Assembly (NCBI RefSeq): GCF_030272615.1
Contig: NC_081414.1
Coordinates: 767,512,153 to 767,576,152, forward strand
DNA length: 64,000 nucleotides
Direction of reading: 5' to 3'
Source of the DNA: Cryptomeria japonica
Lineage: Eukaryota > Streptophyta > Pinopsida > Cupressales > Cupressaceae
Below the pieces are notes generated by a model, which did not search any database, had not been told where the DNA came from, and saw only the letters and a list, made by a program, of their open reading frames with translations. Positions 1-10,759 of this stretch are shown piece after piece; positions within the stretch are counted from its first letter, which is position 1, and each line of letters begins with the position of its first letter. The position numbers and the translations under genes were made by a program.

Positions 1-156
1 TGCGATTTTCCGCTTTACAACTGGGCTCTGTGAAAACTTTCTTCTTTAATCAGCTGTTCTGTGCATACCGACTGAATGTTTCGGTAGAGGTAACTGACTA
101 GAGTATATAGAATGACTTTGGATATAAAACTAATGGCAACTTAATAAGTAGTAATA
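1..156 (-). mobile_element. LTR terminus, two-ORF non-autonomous retrotransposon family
   Basis: The segment matches the right part of the LTRs at 54239-55411 and 60171-61343: it shares the ACCGACT-type repeats, the stretch GACTTTGGATATAAAACTAA and the terminal AGTAGTAA. On the minus strand it is the first ~156 bases of an LTR. The sequence to its right does not contain the polypurine tract that precedes the 3' LTR of the full copy. It is therefore the outer edge of a 5' LTR or solo LTR whose remainder lies left of the window. The last bases are mutated (TAATA rather than TAACA). The TSD cannot be tested. Confidence 0.8.
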
Positions 157-389
157 ATAGTCATTTGGTCTCATTTGGGACTTTGAATTATCAACTTGGG
201 GGAAAAAGTTTGTAAAGAAAAGACAATCTTTCTCCTTGTTGAAATGCGTTTGCAGGTGTAGATGGGCTGGATGGGCACCTTCCTTATCTTTTCTCTTGCC
301 CGTCTTACCAATGTGAGCAGTCATGGAATATGCGACTTGCTACTGGAAATCATCTGGGTTATCAATAGCCTGGCTGACAAAAGTGATGC

Positions 390-2787
390 CTAGGGGGACT
401 GCAAAGGGAAACTGGGAAATAGGCCTGCCGAAAGTAGTCTAAATAGGTTGTGCAAGGGTCGATGGGGCAAAAAATGGGATGAAAGGAGAGGCTCCAGATG
501 GAAAAGGAATCGTGGATGGTGACCCAATGATTTGGAGGGAGTGGACTCTCCAAAACCAAGCCTACGCGACATGAAGGTTGCTTTAGACATTTGCATGGGA
601 AAAGTTGTGGGGATGAAGGTAGGGGCTGAGAAAGGGATGAAAGCCTACATGAATATATCTTGGGGCTTAACCGGCATCCTAATGGGTGTTAATGTAAGGG
701 CAGTAGGTACCTGGGTCTATATTGTGGCAAGAAAGATAATAGAGAAAACAACTTAAGCAGGAGACAAAGATAAAGAGGAACGTACTTGAGCTGTGGAAGT
801 CATTGACCGCTACAGATCTGGGGGCATTCCTAGAGTTTGAGAAGGTAGAATCCTCCTTGTTGAACTTAGATGCTACCTTTTCCTTGGAGGGGAGTCATGC
901 GACTTCTTCTCAGCCTATCTTTTACCAGCCTGGGAATGGGGCCTGCGATCAGAACTAGTCAGAGGGAGGAGGGTTTGAGGCTCTGGATCTTGCTCTACGA
1001 TACTTATAACCTCTACCTCCTATCATGGGGCCACCTCGGGGGACAAGTTCCCATGTGGGGAACTATCACCTGTCTCTTCATCGGATTTATTTAGCTGACA
1101 GGATTCTCACTCGAAGCGCTCGTCGTAAGGGGTGTTTCCAATATTAGCTCTAGGTTGGCTTACTTGTTGTCGATAAATCCAAAAGTCTTCCCTCTTTTTC
1201 CTACACCAGGCTTCCACTTTCATAGTTTCTAACATCGTCCAAGGAATAGGCTTTGCAGGGTTGTGCCTCTGCAAGGCTAAATAGAAACTCAACCACGGGG
1301 GGCACTTAAGGACTGAGAAATCATCAAGACCCACATATAAACCTAGGTCATCAACCTGATGGTTTGTGCACCCCTCCCATGAGCTCCATGAATCATGCTT
1401 TACTACATTCTTTCTCTTACTGAGTCAACTATTGGGGTTGTAGCTCTAGGAGTCATCGATCGCTACCAGCCCAAGTTGGGCTAGCTTAGATGTCAGGACC
1501 TCTTTCATAATGTTTGTCCATACCAGAGTGATCAGACCGATGGCTTTGTGGTCTTTAGTAATGGAGGCATCATGCTTTCCTTCTCCTATATCCCTCTCAA
1601 TTCTTACCAATTGTTGCACAATCTCAAGAGAAAGGGTCCTCTTGGTAACATAGATGGGTAGACGGAAAGGATCCTTGGAGAAACCATGCACTCAGACCAA
1701 TGAAAAATCGTGGCCTATGAACCAATTGCAGGGAGGGTCTCATTCTACATCTAGTTCATCTAGACTTGGGAAAAATGGGCTAATGGTTCATCAGGGATTG
1801 AATCAAAATCTTTGAGAACTAGAGTTAGGAAGAGGTCAGAAAACTAGTACACATCAAAAGAAGCTAGCATAAGGGGTGTCCAAGCCAACACCAACATCCT
1901 ATTTTTTGACTCATTGCAAGTCACCAACATCATGTGCTACCTGAAGAAGGCCTCATTCTAATGCAGGAGCAAATGGACTAAGACTGAGGAAAACCTAAAG
2001 CATCGTGACTCTTGAAATTCTAATAATTGCTTCACCATGGCCCCTACTATGGTGATGGAGAAGTCAACATGAAAGGGCTCTCTGCTTCCTGCACTTAAAA
2101 AGAAAACCCATTATTGCGGCTGTAATGTCCTGGTCATTATCATAACCGCATAGCCGGGAGAGGGTAGAAGAGATATCCTTGAGGTCATCACGCTTTAGAT
2201 CGTTGTATGATAATGGGAACTTCGGAAGCCTGGAAGACATATTCTGGCTAAGTGTGCTTTGGCAAAAGGTCAATGCATCTCTCCTGGTACCCCAAAATTC
2301 CTCCACTAAAATTTCTGAGAAAACCTCTATCCCTTTGAAAATAGGGTAGCACATCATATCTCTAACAACTTCTAGAGGTATTACCACCTTCAAGAGGGAG
2401 TCATTGATAGAATAGGTGGTGGGGTCAAAAGCATCGGTGCAAACCGCTATGAGTTTAGAGCAATATGGGATCATGGGAACCACAAATTGGGGCATGCCAC
2501 TACCCCAAGAATGAACCACCATAGACTATGGTTCCACTCTATGGTGAAGCATTCTATTGCATGCAACCTCTTGAAGGCTTGGGCTACTTGTGGACCTCTG
2601 GCTCAAAATTTTTTTCTAAGGAATCCAACACAGTGAATGTGTTTCGAGTGACCGTCTTTGCCTTGGCCTTCGTTCTTGGGTACTCCACTTTGGGAAAAAT
2701 GGCGTGCAAGAAATACGAGAGTTCTCTGAAAATGTCCACCCAGAATCTCCCATGGGCAGAGCCTGAGGGTGCTGTTTCGGCCTCCAT
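390..2787 (-). pseudogene. Decayed long ORF of unknown function downstream of the Tat-like pol
   Basis: One minus-strand frame runs from about 2522 to 390: open stretches 2522-2064, 1691-1446, 1334-1107 and 596-390 are all in the same phase, separated by single stop codons. Upstream, 2787-2584 (start MEAETAPSGSAHG) is in another phase, which suggests a frameshift near 2580. The whole is about 800 codons. The best-preserved part (2522-2064) is a mixed hydrophobic/charged globular-looking segment. The C-terminal third is rich in Ser, Pro and charged residues with basic clusters (for example DSPPRKR). I do not recognise a family. It lies beyond pol of the Tat-like element on the same strand and diverges from the ORF at 3427-4122. 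Retroelement accessory ORF is inferred; a captured host gene is possible. Confidence 0.5.
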
Positions 2788-2827
2788 TACAGGTTGTGAC
2801 TTTCCTTCTATTAAATTTTTTTAACAA

Positions 2828-3358
2828 TGTGAGAGAGAAAAGAACTTAGGTTACAAAAAGATGATGAAATGAAAAAGAGAGTAAATTTACTCTTTAAATG
2901 CACTGCATGCCTAGATTTTTGCAAAAGCGAATGCTTAATGCCAAGCGCCCGCCTACACACGTGTCAGCTCATTTTGTAGCTGCAATAAACTCCCGAGGAG
3001 GACGAGCACTGTCATTCCCGCTTCCCAAGAAAGCATTTATTTAACCCGCCGTTACTTGAATCCGCTTGAGGGAAAATGCATGTCCGGACAAATCTTTTCT
3101 TTAATCGAGAGAATCGTCAGGCAGTGAAGCTTGCACAAGTTAAGACAGTCCTGCAGAGGTTGAGTTTTAAATGCGATGTACCTATACATATGTGTGACAT
3201 TTTCTTACATAGACTCCTTCTTTGAGGTACCTGGAAGGACATTGCCAACTCTGAATCCAGGCTCATTTGCTTGTGTGAATTAATGAAAAAATGACAGGAG
3301 CATTGGAGTTTGGGAAGGTTGGCGCCTCAAGCATTTATCATCTCCAACTGTAATCTTG
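2828..3358. promoter_or_regulatory. Spacer between two divergent decayed ORFs
   Basis: About 530 bases without an ORF separate the minus-strand ORF starting near 2787 from the plus-strand ORF starting near 3427. It is less AT-rich in its middle (2940-3070) and holds short elements such as CACGTGTC at 2957. The position suggests a bidirectional promoter; that is inference only. Confidence 0.35.
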
Positions 3359-3366
3359 CTATAAAT
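3359..3366 (+). promoter_or_regulatory. TATA-like box before the plus-strand ORF
   Basis: CTATAAAT lies about 60 bases upstream of an ATG in good context (ACCATGG, 3425-3431). The spacing fits a start site between box and ATG. This is why the ATG at 3427 is preferred over the in-frame ATG at 3367, which overlaps the box. Confidence 0.4.
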
Positions 3367-3426
3367 ATGTCTTTTCACAAATTCCTTTTGTACAATGCAA
3401 GCTTCAATGATGGAGTTTCTACAACC

Positions 3427-4122
3427 ATGGATACTCCAATTAGGCTTGTTAGCAGCAAAGCGTAGGTCACTTTCCTTGGAAATATTTCTGATTGGAGATT
3501 GCAGCTGATGATGTGGCAGAAAAATCCTCTGATAATTGCTGCTATCGAGTGGGTGCTCGAAGAGGATTTCATCGATAATGCGGATCAGTACCGGGTGAAC
3601 ATAGACATCTACTCGCGCTTCATAGCTTCACTACTGGATTGTGGTCAGGCTGGGCTATTAGCTTCGCAACTGACTAGGGTTCTCTTTTCCTAATACTACT
3701 TGGGTGGACTGGAGGATATGGTTGCATATCACGTCCCTTTCCGAGGGCTCCCACTATCATCTGACCTAGAAAGGTTTATCACTCACAATGAGGAAGTGGC
3801 TTGGAATTCGCTTGTCAATGGGCTGAAGATAATGACAATGTCTTCTCATCAGTTTTGAGCTGAACTTGTTGTGAAATTCCTTCTGCATATTCATATGATA
3901 GTCCCCGTCCCTAAAAATATTGAATGGTATATTGATTTTAGGGACTATATCTTCCCTCGGGTTCTGACACCGCATAAACGACCAAAACCGGTTGTTGTCT
4001 TCGTGCTTGGGGAGCCTGGAAGTGATTCTGATTGCGATGGGTCAGAAGGAGGGAGCACTCCTGATGATAGTGAGGATTCAAACTTCCTGATGGATGAAGA
4101 CAAGGATGCGATAGACCAATGA
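3427..4122 (+). pseudogene. Antisense accessory ORF beyond pol of the Tat-like element, decayed
   Basis: A plus-strand frame of 231 codons, antisense to and tail-to-tail with pol (which ends at 4380). It keeps one phase throughout but carries TAG at 3463, TAA at 3691 and TGA at 3856. The encoded product would have an alpha-helical N-terminal part (for example WQKNPLIIAAIEWVLEEDF), a middle segment with aromatic residues, a short basic stretch (PHKRPKP) and a very acidic tail (SDSDCDGSEGG onward). I recognise no domain. Some Tat-lineage retrotransposons (Grande, Retand) are known to carry antisense ORFs between integrase and the 3' LTR, so an element-encoded accessory protein is the likeliest reading. 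Confidence 0.55.
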
Positions 4123-4379
4123 ACCAACAATGATCCACCACTGCTGAATTTTTCCTTATCATTTTGTAAAAAGGAGGGGCAAAAAGCCTGCTCTATGAAT
4201 GTAAGAGAAATACAAAAATGCTTAATATAACAAACTTTCTCTTTTTGCTCAACCTTGGCATATTTTGTAATTTCTCTTACTTAGCTGGAACTAACTTGGG
4301 GAATAAATGAAATAAATTAGGCACTCAAAAGAAATATTCACAATATGTACAATATATACACTAAACGAAAGGAGAAAGC

Positions 4380-5660
4380 TTAGTGAAACGACTTGAGGTG
4401 GAAACCATTAACCGGAATCTAGAGGGGGTCTCCATTCATGTCTTCAAGCTTGAATGCATTAACACCCTTGCATTTTAGAATGTGAAAAGGCCCTTCCCAT
4501 AAGCACTCGAACTTGGCGTGTTGGTCGGGCTTTGCCACCCTTTCATTGTACTTCAACACGAGGTCCCCAAGGCCGAAAACCGGATTAGAGCTCTTTTTAC
4601 TGTCGAACCACCTTTTGATGGTTTCCTACCTATCTTGGAGAGCTGCGAAGGTTGTCTCTCTTGCCTCTTCTAGCTCCATAATCTCTGCTAATATTACAAC
4701 CATGGGGCCATTCTCTACCACCTCCATAGACTTAAGTAACTGCAGGGCTGGGATCTCTAAAGGCGTGGGGAAAAGCACATCTTTTCCATATACCAGCTTA
4801 TATGGGGAGGTTTTTAGGATTTATTTGGGTGTTATGCAGTCTTCTAATAATGCACTTCTCAAATGATGGTGCCGCTCCCTCTTATATTCAGAACCTATCC
4901 TTTTAATAAGCCTAATCAAGTTCTTGTTAGTGGACTCAGCAAGTCCATTCCCCTGAGGATAGTAATTAGAAGAGGTTTTAAGATAGATACCTCTGTCGAG
5001 GGCAAATTGGGTAATTCACAAGCTAGTGAAAGTGTGTGCATTATCCGATATGATGGTTTTAGGAGGACCATATCAACATGTTAGGTCTTCTAGGAAAACC
5101 AACACTTCACTTTCTGATGAGTTCCTCAAAGGGATGACTTCGGACCATCAGGTGAAATAGTCGATGGCGGTTAGGATCCACTTGTGTCCGACCAAACTGG
5201 AGGGATTGGTCATTCCGATGAAATCGAGACCCCACTGGGCGAAAGGCTCTTCTACTGACACAGGCCTGAGGGGCATTGCTATTTTTCTGCCGCTACCAGT
5301 ATAATACTAGCAGTCCTTGCATTCTCTTACCAAATTGTGCATGTCCTTGAACATAGAAGGCCAGAAATATCTAGCTTGGGTAATTTTGATAGCAATTGTA
5401 GGTGCGGAGAAATGGCCTCCCAAGGAGTCGTAGTAGAATTCATGTAGGATTTTATCTGCTTGGATTCGATCTACACAGTGGAGCAGGATTCCATCAAAAT
5501 TCTTTTTGAAGAGTACTCCGTCTATCAAGCAGAAACCACTATTTTGGAGTCTATAGAGCCTTTTCTTTTTGGGAGGGATATCCTCGAGAAAAACCTCAGT
5601 CTTCATGAATTGCATCTTGGCCTCCATCCAATATGTTTTTGAAAAATCGGGCGAAAGCAT
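4380..5660 (-). pseudogene. Integrase of the Tat-like element
   Basis: The HHCC zinc-binding part is at about 5480-5325 (LHEFYYDSLGGHF ... MHNLVRECKDC). The core shows GLDFIG (first Asp), IISDNAHTFTS (second Asp) and NGLAESTNKNLIRLIK (Glu) with normal spacing. The C-terminal part has FGLGDLVLKYNERVAKPDQH, FECLWEGPFHILKCKGVNAF and the end NGFHLKSFH before TAA at 4380. At least five in-frame stops interrupt it. There is no chromodomain, consistent with Tat rather than chromovirus. Confidence 0.88.
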
Positions 5661-6240
5661 AACAACCTCTTTTGCAGCTTTTTCATCTTCGCGGGGTTCG
5701 CACCCCTCAACTATTTACTCACATATACCCTTGCCGCAAACAAGCTTGGTCGGCTTGACGTCAACATCATACTCTAGGATCTTGGTGATCCAGTTGGCCC
5801 TCTTTTTGTTGATATCACCCTCCATGATGTATTCTCGGACTGCAGGATGAGCTACGTACACCGTGGTTTTATTGCAGGCAATGAAATGCCTGAATTTGTT
5901 GAGTCCCTTTACCGCGGCTAAGGCCTGTTTCTCAACAAAGTTATATTTGGCCTCATATTTCTTGAGGGTCTTTGAATGGAAAGCTATAGGATGTTCACTC
6001 CCCTTTTTTGCATCTTTATGGGTTAGGACCATGGCAATACTATATTGACCAGAAAAAAATGTACATTATGAAATCCTTAGACATATCCGGGTTAGACAAA
6101 ATAGGGGCTGAACAGATAGCATCTTTGATTCCATCAAAAGCCCTTTTGGCTTCAGAATTCCATTTGAAGTGTGTATCCTTCTTAAGCATTAGGGTGATGG
6201 GACTAATGATTCTGGTGAAATCAGAAATAAAATGACTGAC
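5661..6240 (-). pseudogene. Gypsy-type RNase H, acidic catalytic residues not visible
   Basis: FKWNSEAKRAFDGIKDAI and APILSNPDMSKDFIMY mark the connection to RNase H; IAFHSKTLKKYEAKYNFVEK, LNKFRHFIACNKTTVYV and EYDVDVKPTKLVCGKGICE follow. In active gypsy RNase H the segment after DF begins with the catalytic Asp of a DAS block; here it reads IMYIFFWSI. Loss of activity in this domain is typical of Tat elements that carry a second, archaeal RNase H. Confidence 0.8.
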
Positions 6241-6249
6241 AAAATTGAC

Positions 6250-7110
6250 CTTTCCTAGAAAGGACTAGACTCCATTTTTATTTACCAAAAGGGGGAGGTA
6301 TTTTATGGCCTTGACTCTGTCTGGGTTGATGGAAATACCTTCTTTGGACACTATATGTCTGATAAACTTGTCTTGAGGGACACCGAAAATGCATTTCTTT
6401 GGGTTTAGGGAAATCCCAAATTTTAGGCATTTTTGGAAAATCAGTTCGAGATGATCAAAATGATCCTCACGGTGTTTAGAAAACACTATTAGGTCATCCA
6501 ACTATATCAAAATAATCTTATTTATGAGTTCTTTGAAGGCTAGATCCATAGCTCTTTGAAAAGTTGCTCCGGCGTTTGACAACCTAAAAGGCATTTTCTG
6601 GTATGCGAACGTCCCTCATTTGGTGGTGAATGTTATCTTATGGTGATCTTCTAGTTTTAATAGGACTTGGTTGTATCTCAAGAAGCCATCGAGAATTGAG
6701 AACATCTCTGACCTTGCCACCGTGCTTAGTAGCTGCTCCATTGACGGCAAGGGGTAGTGGCCTTTGAGAGATGCTTGATTAAGATCTCAAAAATCTACAC
6801 AAAGCCGGATATCTCCATTCTTTTTCCTTACAAGCACCAGTTTGGATACCCATGTGCTATGTTTTATAGGGTAAATGATCCTTGATTCAATCAACTTCCT
6901 TAAGTCTTGAGCCGTGAGGGACTCAATCTTTGGGTTGACCTACCTTTGCTTCTGCCGAACTGGCTTAGCTCTGTCAGCGAGCTCAATGGTATGCTGAATG
7001 ACGCTAGGATCATAACCTTTTAAATCATCACAAGACCAAGCAAGGACATGCATGTATTCATCACAGTATTAGGCCAATATTTTCTGGTCCTCAGAAGAAA
7101 CACCTTTTCC
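6250..7110 (-). pseudogene. Reverse transcriptase of the Tat-like element
   Basis: From right to left: HVLAWSCDDLKGYDPSVIQH, then LVLVRKKNGDIRLC (fingers), HYPLPSMEQLLSTVA, TFAYQKMPFRLSNAGATFQR (palm), and the active-site block LDDLIVFSKHREDHFDHL at about 6505-6455, where the Tyr codon before LDD is now TAG. FGISLNPKKCIFG follows. The motif order is canonical for Ty3/gypsy RT. Several stops make it inactive. Confidence 0.9.
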
Positions 7111-7339
7111 TACTATAGTCACATAAATCTGTCCACTTAATTAAATGAATATTTAGTATTTATTTGATTATTTAACCATCAATCAATAATTAATTAAATT
7201 AATATATTTAATTAATTCATCTTAACCCTCTTCTCCTATTAATTAAATAAATTATTCAATTTATTTGATTTAATTCACTTAATAAATTTAGACCATTAAT
7301 TAAATAAATAAATCATATTTATTTAATTAAATCTTCTCT

Positions 7340-7600
7340 CACATTTAAATAAATTAATATTTATTTAAATTCCCCCAAAATCCCACCTCTCACATTTAAA
7401 TAAATTAACATTTATTTAAATCACCTTTATCCTCCACCCACTTGTATTTTCCTACAAATGCAAGTTGCACAACTATTTTAAATAAATCATTTATTTAAAT
7501 CACCTTTATTCTCCACCCACTGTATTTTCCTACAAATGCAAGTTGCACAACTAATTTAAATAAATTATTTATTTAAAATCCTATTTATCCTCACCCACTT
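7340..7600 (+). repeat. AT palindromes and 80-bp duplication inside the insertion
   Basis: Palindrome-like blocks of the type ATTTAAATAAATTAATATTT recur near 7340 and 7395 and again at 7475 and 7550. Between them a unit of about 80 bases (CACCTTTATCCTCCACCCAC, then CTACAAATGCAAGTTGCACA) occurs at 7422 and 7501. Confidence 0.75.
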
Positions 7601-7840
7601 GAAGCCTTTAATGGTTTCCCTTAAAGTCTTCAAACTTAATGGCTTCCTTCTATAGTCTTCTTAAGCCTTTAATGGTTTCCCTCAAAGTCTTCAAACTTAA
7701 TGGCTTCCCTTAAAGTCTTCTTAAGATTTTAATGGTTTCCCTTAAAGTCTTCAAACTTAATGGCTTATTTCTAGAGTCTTCTCAAGCTTTTAATGGTTTC
7801 CCTCAAAGTCTTCAAGCATTTTAATGCTTTATCTTCCTTT
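7601..7840 (+). repeat. About four tandem copies of a 61-bp unit
   Basis: The unit TTTAATGGTTTCCCTTAAAG followed by TCTTCAAACTTAATGGCTT begins near 7605, 7666, 7726 and 7787, a spacing of 60-61 bases, and decays after 7820. Two more related fragments (AAGTCTTC / AATGGTT) lie at about 8120-8225. Confidence 0.85.
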
Positions 7841-8929
7841 TTCTGATGTAAATAAATTAAGATTTATTTAAATCCAAAATTCATATTCACATTTAAATAA
7901 ATTAATATTTATTTAAATATCTATCCAAATGGAAATTACACCATTTAATTGAAATAAATGATTTTATTTTAATTGAAAATCCCAAAATTCTTCCCACTTG
8001 CATTCTCCTACAAAATCCACTTGCATGCCTAAATCCCTTCTAGATTCTTCTAACTCCTTCTAATTAGCCTAATTCTATCCTAATCATTGTCACATTCCTA
8101 AATAAAAGGAAGTCACTTCTCAAAGCCCTCAAAGTCTTTGAAAGGCATTTAAGGCTTTAAGTCTTCAAATGGTTAACCTCTAAAGTCTTCCAAACCATTA
8201 AAGGCTCTTACATAACCATTTATGGTTAACTCACCTTTTACCTTTGGTTAGTGACATTCCTCTAACTTAACCATCCTTTTGACTCATGGGTCTCTTCAAA
8301 GCAGTTATTTCTTTGACTAAGGTAACCATGTAACCCTTGCACATTCATTTATCCCTTGGATAAAAGGAATATCCATTAACCTAACCCTAACCTAACCCCC
8401 TAGGGTAACCATCATGTCCCCTCAAGCATTTAATGCCTCTTATCTCTCCTCTCAAGCCTCCTTATGGTGACACTTGTCAACACGGGATTGGGTTGAAAGT
8501 CTCACATGGATTGAATATCTTTCAATCCTAACCCTTGTTAAGATTGCTCAATCTTAACCCTTCATTTCCCCATTTCTTCTACAAATAGAACCCTTCTCCT
8601 CAAGCAAAGGGGGAATTATTAGAGTATTGTTATTATATTGGTCTTAGCATAGAGTTTTTTCATAGCATCACTATCTACACTTGCATAGCATTTGTTTATC
8701 ATATTCAACCATCTTGAATCTCCATATGGCATCCATGGCTAGTGCTAAAAGCTGAGAGGTACACTCATGTGGAACTTGGAGAGGAGAGGAACAAGGGAGG
8801 AGCAACTATGAGCATCTTGATTAGCATTTGGAGGAGTATAGTTTATCTATTCTATGTTTGTATGCTTTCTATTTCATGCTTAATATCTCTCTTGATATGC
8901 CTGTTTAGGATAATCTTTTGTTGCTAACA

Positions 8930-9391
8930 CTAACGTTTGTCTCTTGTGCTCTTGTGTGTGTTGCCATCAAGTAGATTTTCTAATCCTTTTTGCAGAGCAT
9001 CACCTACTTTTAGTACTCTCCCATTTCCTACCGGCATCTCAGTATAATCTCTTTTGCTGGTTGCAAGCTTCCGCTTATCATTTTTGGCATCATCATGGTC
9101 AAACAGATTCTCCAGAGTGATTAGACCATTAGGAAGCTTATTGGATTTCAACTGGATGATGTGATCTTTGTAAGCATCTTTCACCTTAGGTTGCAGCTGA
9201 TCTGCAAATTATCCTAAGCTTTGGATGAATAATGCAATCTGCTCATCGCTCTCGAAAACCTGCTAGTGGGTATCATTATCGAGGATAGTCGATTGGATGA
9301 ATACATAGACAATTTGAGGGTCGGTGATTAAATCAGTGGTGGGATCAGAGTGTGACCTGATCGTGGCCATCCGATTAGCAACAACGTTTAA
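8930..9391 (-). pseudogene. Linker between archaeal RNase H and RT
   Basis: The frame 9184-8930 (KDAYKDHIIQLKSNKLPNG..., ending LENLLDGNTHKSTRDKR) has no recognisable fold. It stops exactly where the inserted DNA begins. The protein text resumes beyond the insert at about 7110 with IYVTIVGKGVSSEDQK, so the insertion interrupts a once continuous polyprotein. Confidence 0.65.
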
Positions 9392-9800
9392 TTAATGGGG
9401 GATGCTCACAATATTGAAAGAGTCAAAGTTTTCAATTGAATCCCACATTTTGGCACGGTAGGATCTCATGTGGACATGTTTGGCACTAGACACCCGTCGA
9501 ACTTGATGGACCACCAGCTCAGAGTCACCCAAGACCCTCAACTTTTTAATACCTATTCTTTCCGCCAAGCTTAGACCCTGGATCAATCCCTTGTACTCCA
9601 CTTCATTGTTGGAACATGCAAATTGTAAATGGAAAGACTACAAGATTTTCTCACCTGAGGATGAGGTGAGGTAGATTCCAATGCTAGAGCCTATCTTGCA
9701 TTTTATGCCATCGAAATGTAGGGTCCATAATGTGAAAGATAACCTCTCTTCAGAAAATGGTTCTTTAGTAATCTTCAGGATGACCTGGTTTTCATCAAAG
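9392..9800 (-). pseudogene. Archaeal-type RNase H domain located upstream of RT
   Basis: Reading leftwards: LHFDG (first catalytic Asp), EVEYKGLIQGLSLAERIGIK (the Glu-containing helix) and LRVLGDSELVVHQVR (Asp in the GDS motif), followed by YRAKMWDSIENFDSF. This is the D-E-D order of plant-type RNase HI as found in the archaeal RNase H of Tat elements. A stop interrupts the first third (near 9640) and another follows IPH at 9391. The three acidic residues are present, in contrast to the gypsy RNase H downstream. The unusual point is its place between protease and RT. Confidence 0.8.
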
Positions 9801-10039
9801 ATGTAATAGGTACCTAGGCAGTGGCGTGGTAGTTGGAGTAGGGATTAGAGTTTATGAATTCATTCAGGAAAACTTCCTATTCGGGTGAAATCTCCCCCGT
9901 TACTTCTTCATCTTCTAAGATTTCTACAACTTTCCTTTCCTCATTTGAAATAGAAGTGTGAGCGGGCTCAAAATTAATCATGGCTTGGTCTGCTACGTGT
10001 TTTGCATGGAGGGGTTCTGAGAGAATTTTAAGCTTGGCA

Positions 10040-10556
10040 TCACGCTGAGTGCAGAGGATGAGGTGGGACCAATCTAAAGACAGGTAACCTCCTATTTTTG
10101 CAGTGAAGTCTCAGGAAAGGCAAAGCCCCGAAAACAAGTGGAATGTGAATGACCACTTCCTCATTGTGAGTGATAACATAGGGACACATGAACAAAGTCA
10201 GAGGGAGACTTCTGATAAGACCTATGGTCTGGACCTTGTTCCCATCAAGCTGCATAACCCCCCCTATTTAAAGGTTCATACTTGATATTCAAAACTTCGG
10301 TGATTTGTTTAGGCATGACAATGGTGCTAGCTCCAACATCTATCATAGAATTATGCAAGAGTTTATCCCCAACTATAAGGGTAAGATAAAATGGGTTTGT
10401 CTTGGGCTTACCTTCTAGTTGAGACTTGGGAGGCGAAAACTCATTGGTCAACACGTCTGAAGAGCATGACTTGTCGACAGTGGGTTGGAAACCCATTTCA
10501 TTGGTTTGTGGAGCTTTGGAGGTGCCCTCGCTTGCATCTCCCCCACCTTTAGACAT
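10040..10556 (-). pseudogene. Aspartic protease region of the Tat-like element
   Basis: The segment 10556-10245 contains MIDVGASTIVMPKQI, matching the retropepsin active-site block (D-S/T-G-A) with Ser replaced by Val, so the copy is catalytically doubtful. A phase shift follows, and 10255-10040 continues with QLDGNKVQTIGLIRSLPLTL, which corresponds to the second half of the protease domain in this group. It sits between gag and the archaeal RNase H on the minus strand. Confidence 0.75.
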
Positions 10557-10759
10557 GGCTTCTTTTAGCCGATTCTTTTACTCGGGGATACTTAAGAGAT
10601 CCCATAGGGAAACATGGGCTGAAGCTTTCTTCAACTGATCCACAACGTTTACTATTATGGGTGTGGGCACCTTCGACTCCTTTGACTTATAGGGGATGAA
10701 TTCTTTCCTTTGATAAGCAGGGCGAATCATCGGTTGTTTGGGAGTTGTATCTATGGGAG

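Larger units (their letters stand above)
7130..8929 (+). mobile_element. Solo-LTR-like insertion in pol of the Tat-like element
   Basis: About 1.8 kb of non-coding, AT-rich DNA separates two halves of one polyprotein. The ends read TGTCCACTTAATT and TTGTTGCTAACA, so TG...CA termini are present. The flanking bases (AAATC left, CTAAC right) do not form a matching target duplication. Internal repeats are listed separately. A TATA-like TACAAATAGA at about 8580, some 350 bases before the right end, suggests plus orientation. With no coding content, a solo LTR is the simplest interpretation; a deleted element is the alternative. Confidence 0.6.

Noticed and set aside
130-324. Minus-strand 64-aa ORF at the left edge
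   Set aside because: It crosses the LTR boundary at 156 and shows no motif.
2528-2824. Plus-strand 98-aa ORF
   Set aside because: It is antisense to the start of the minus-strand decayed ORF and has no own support.
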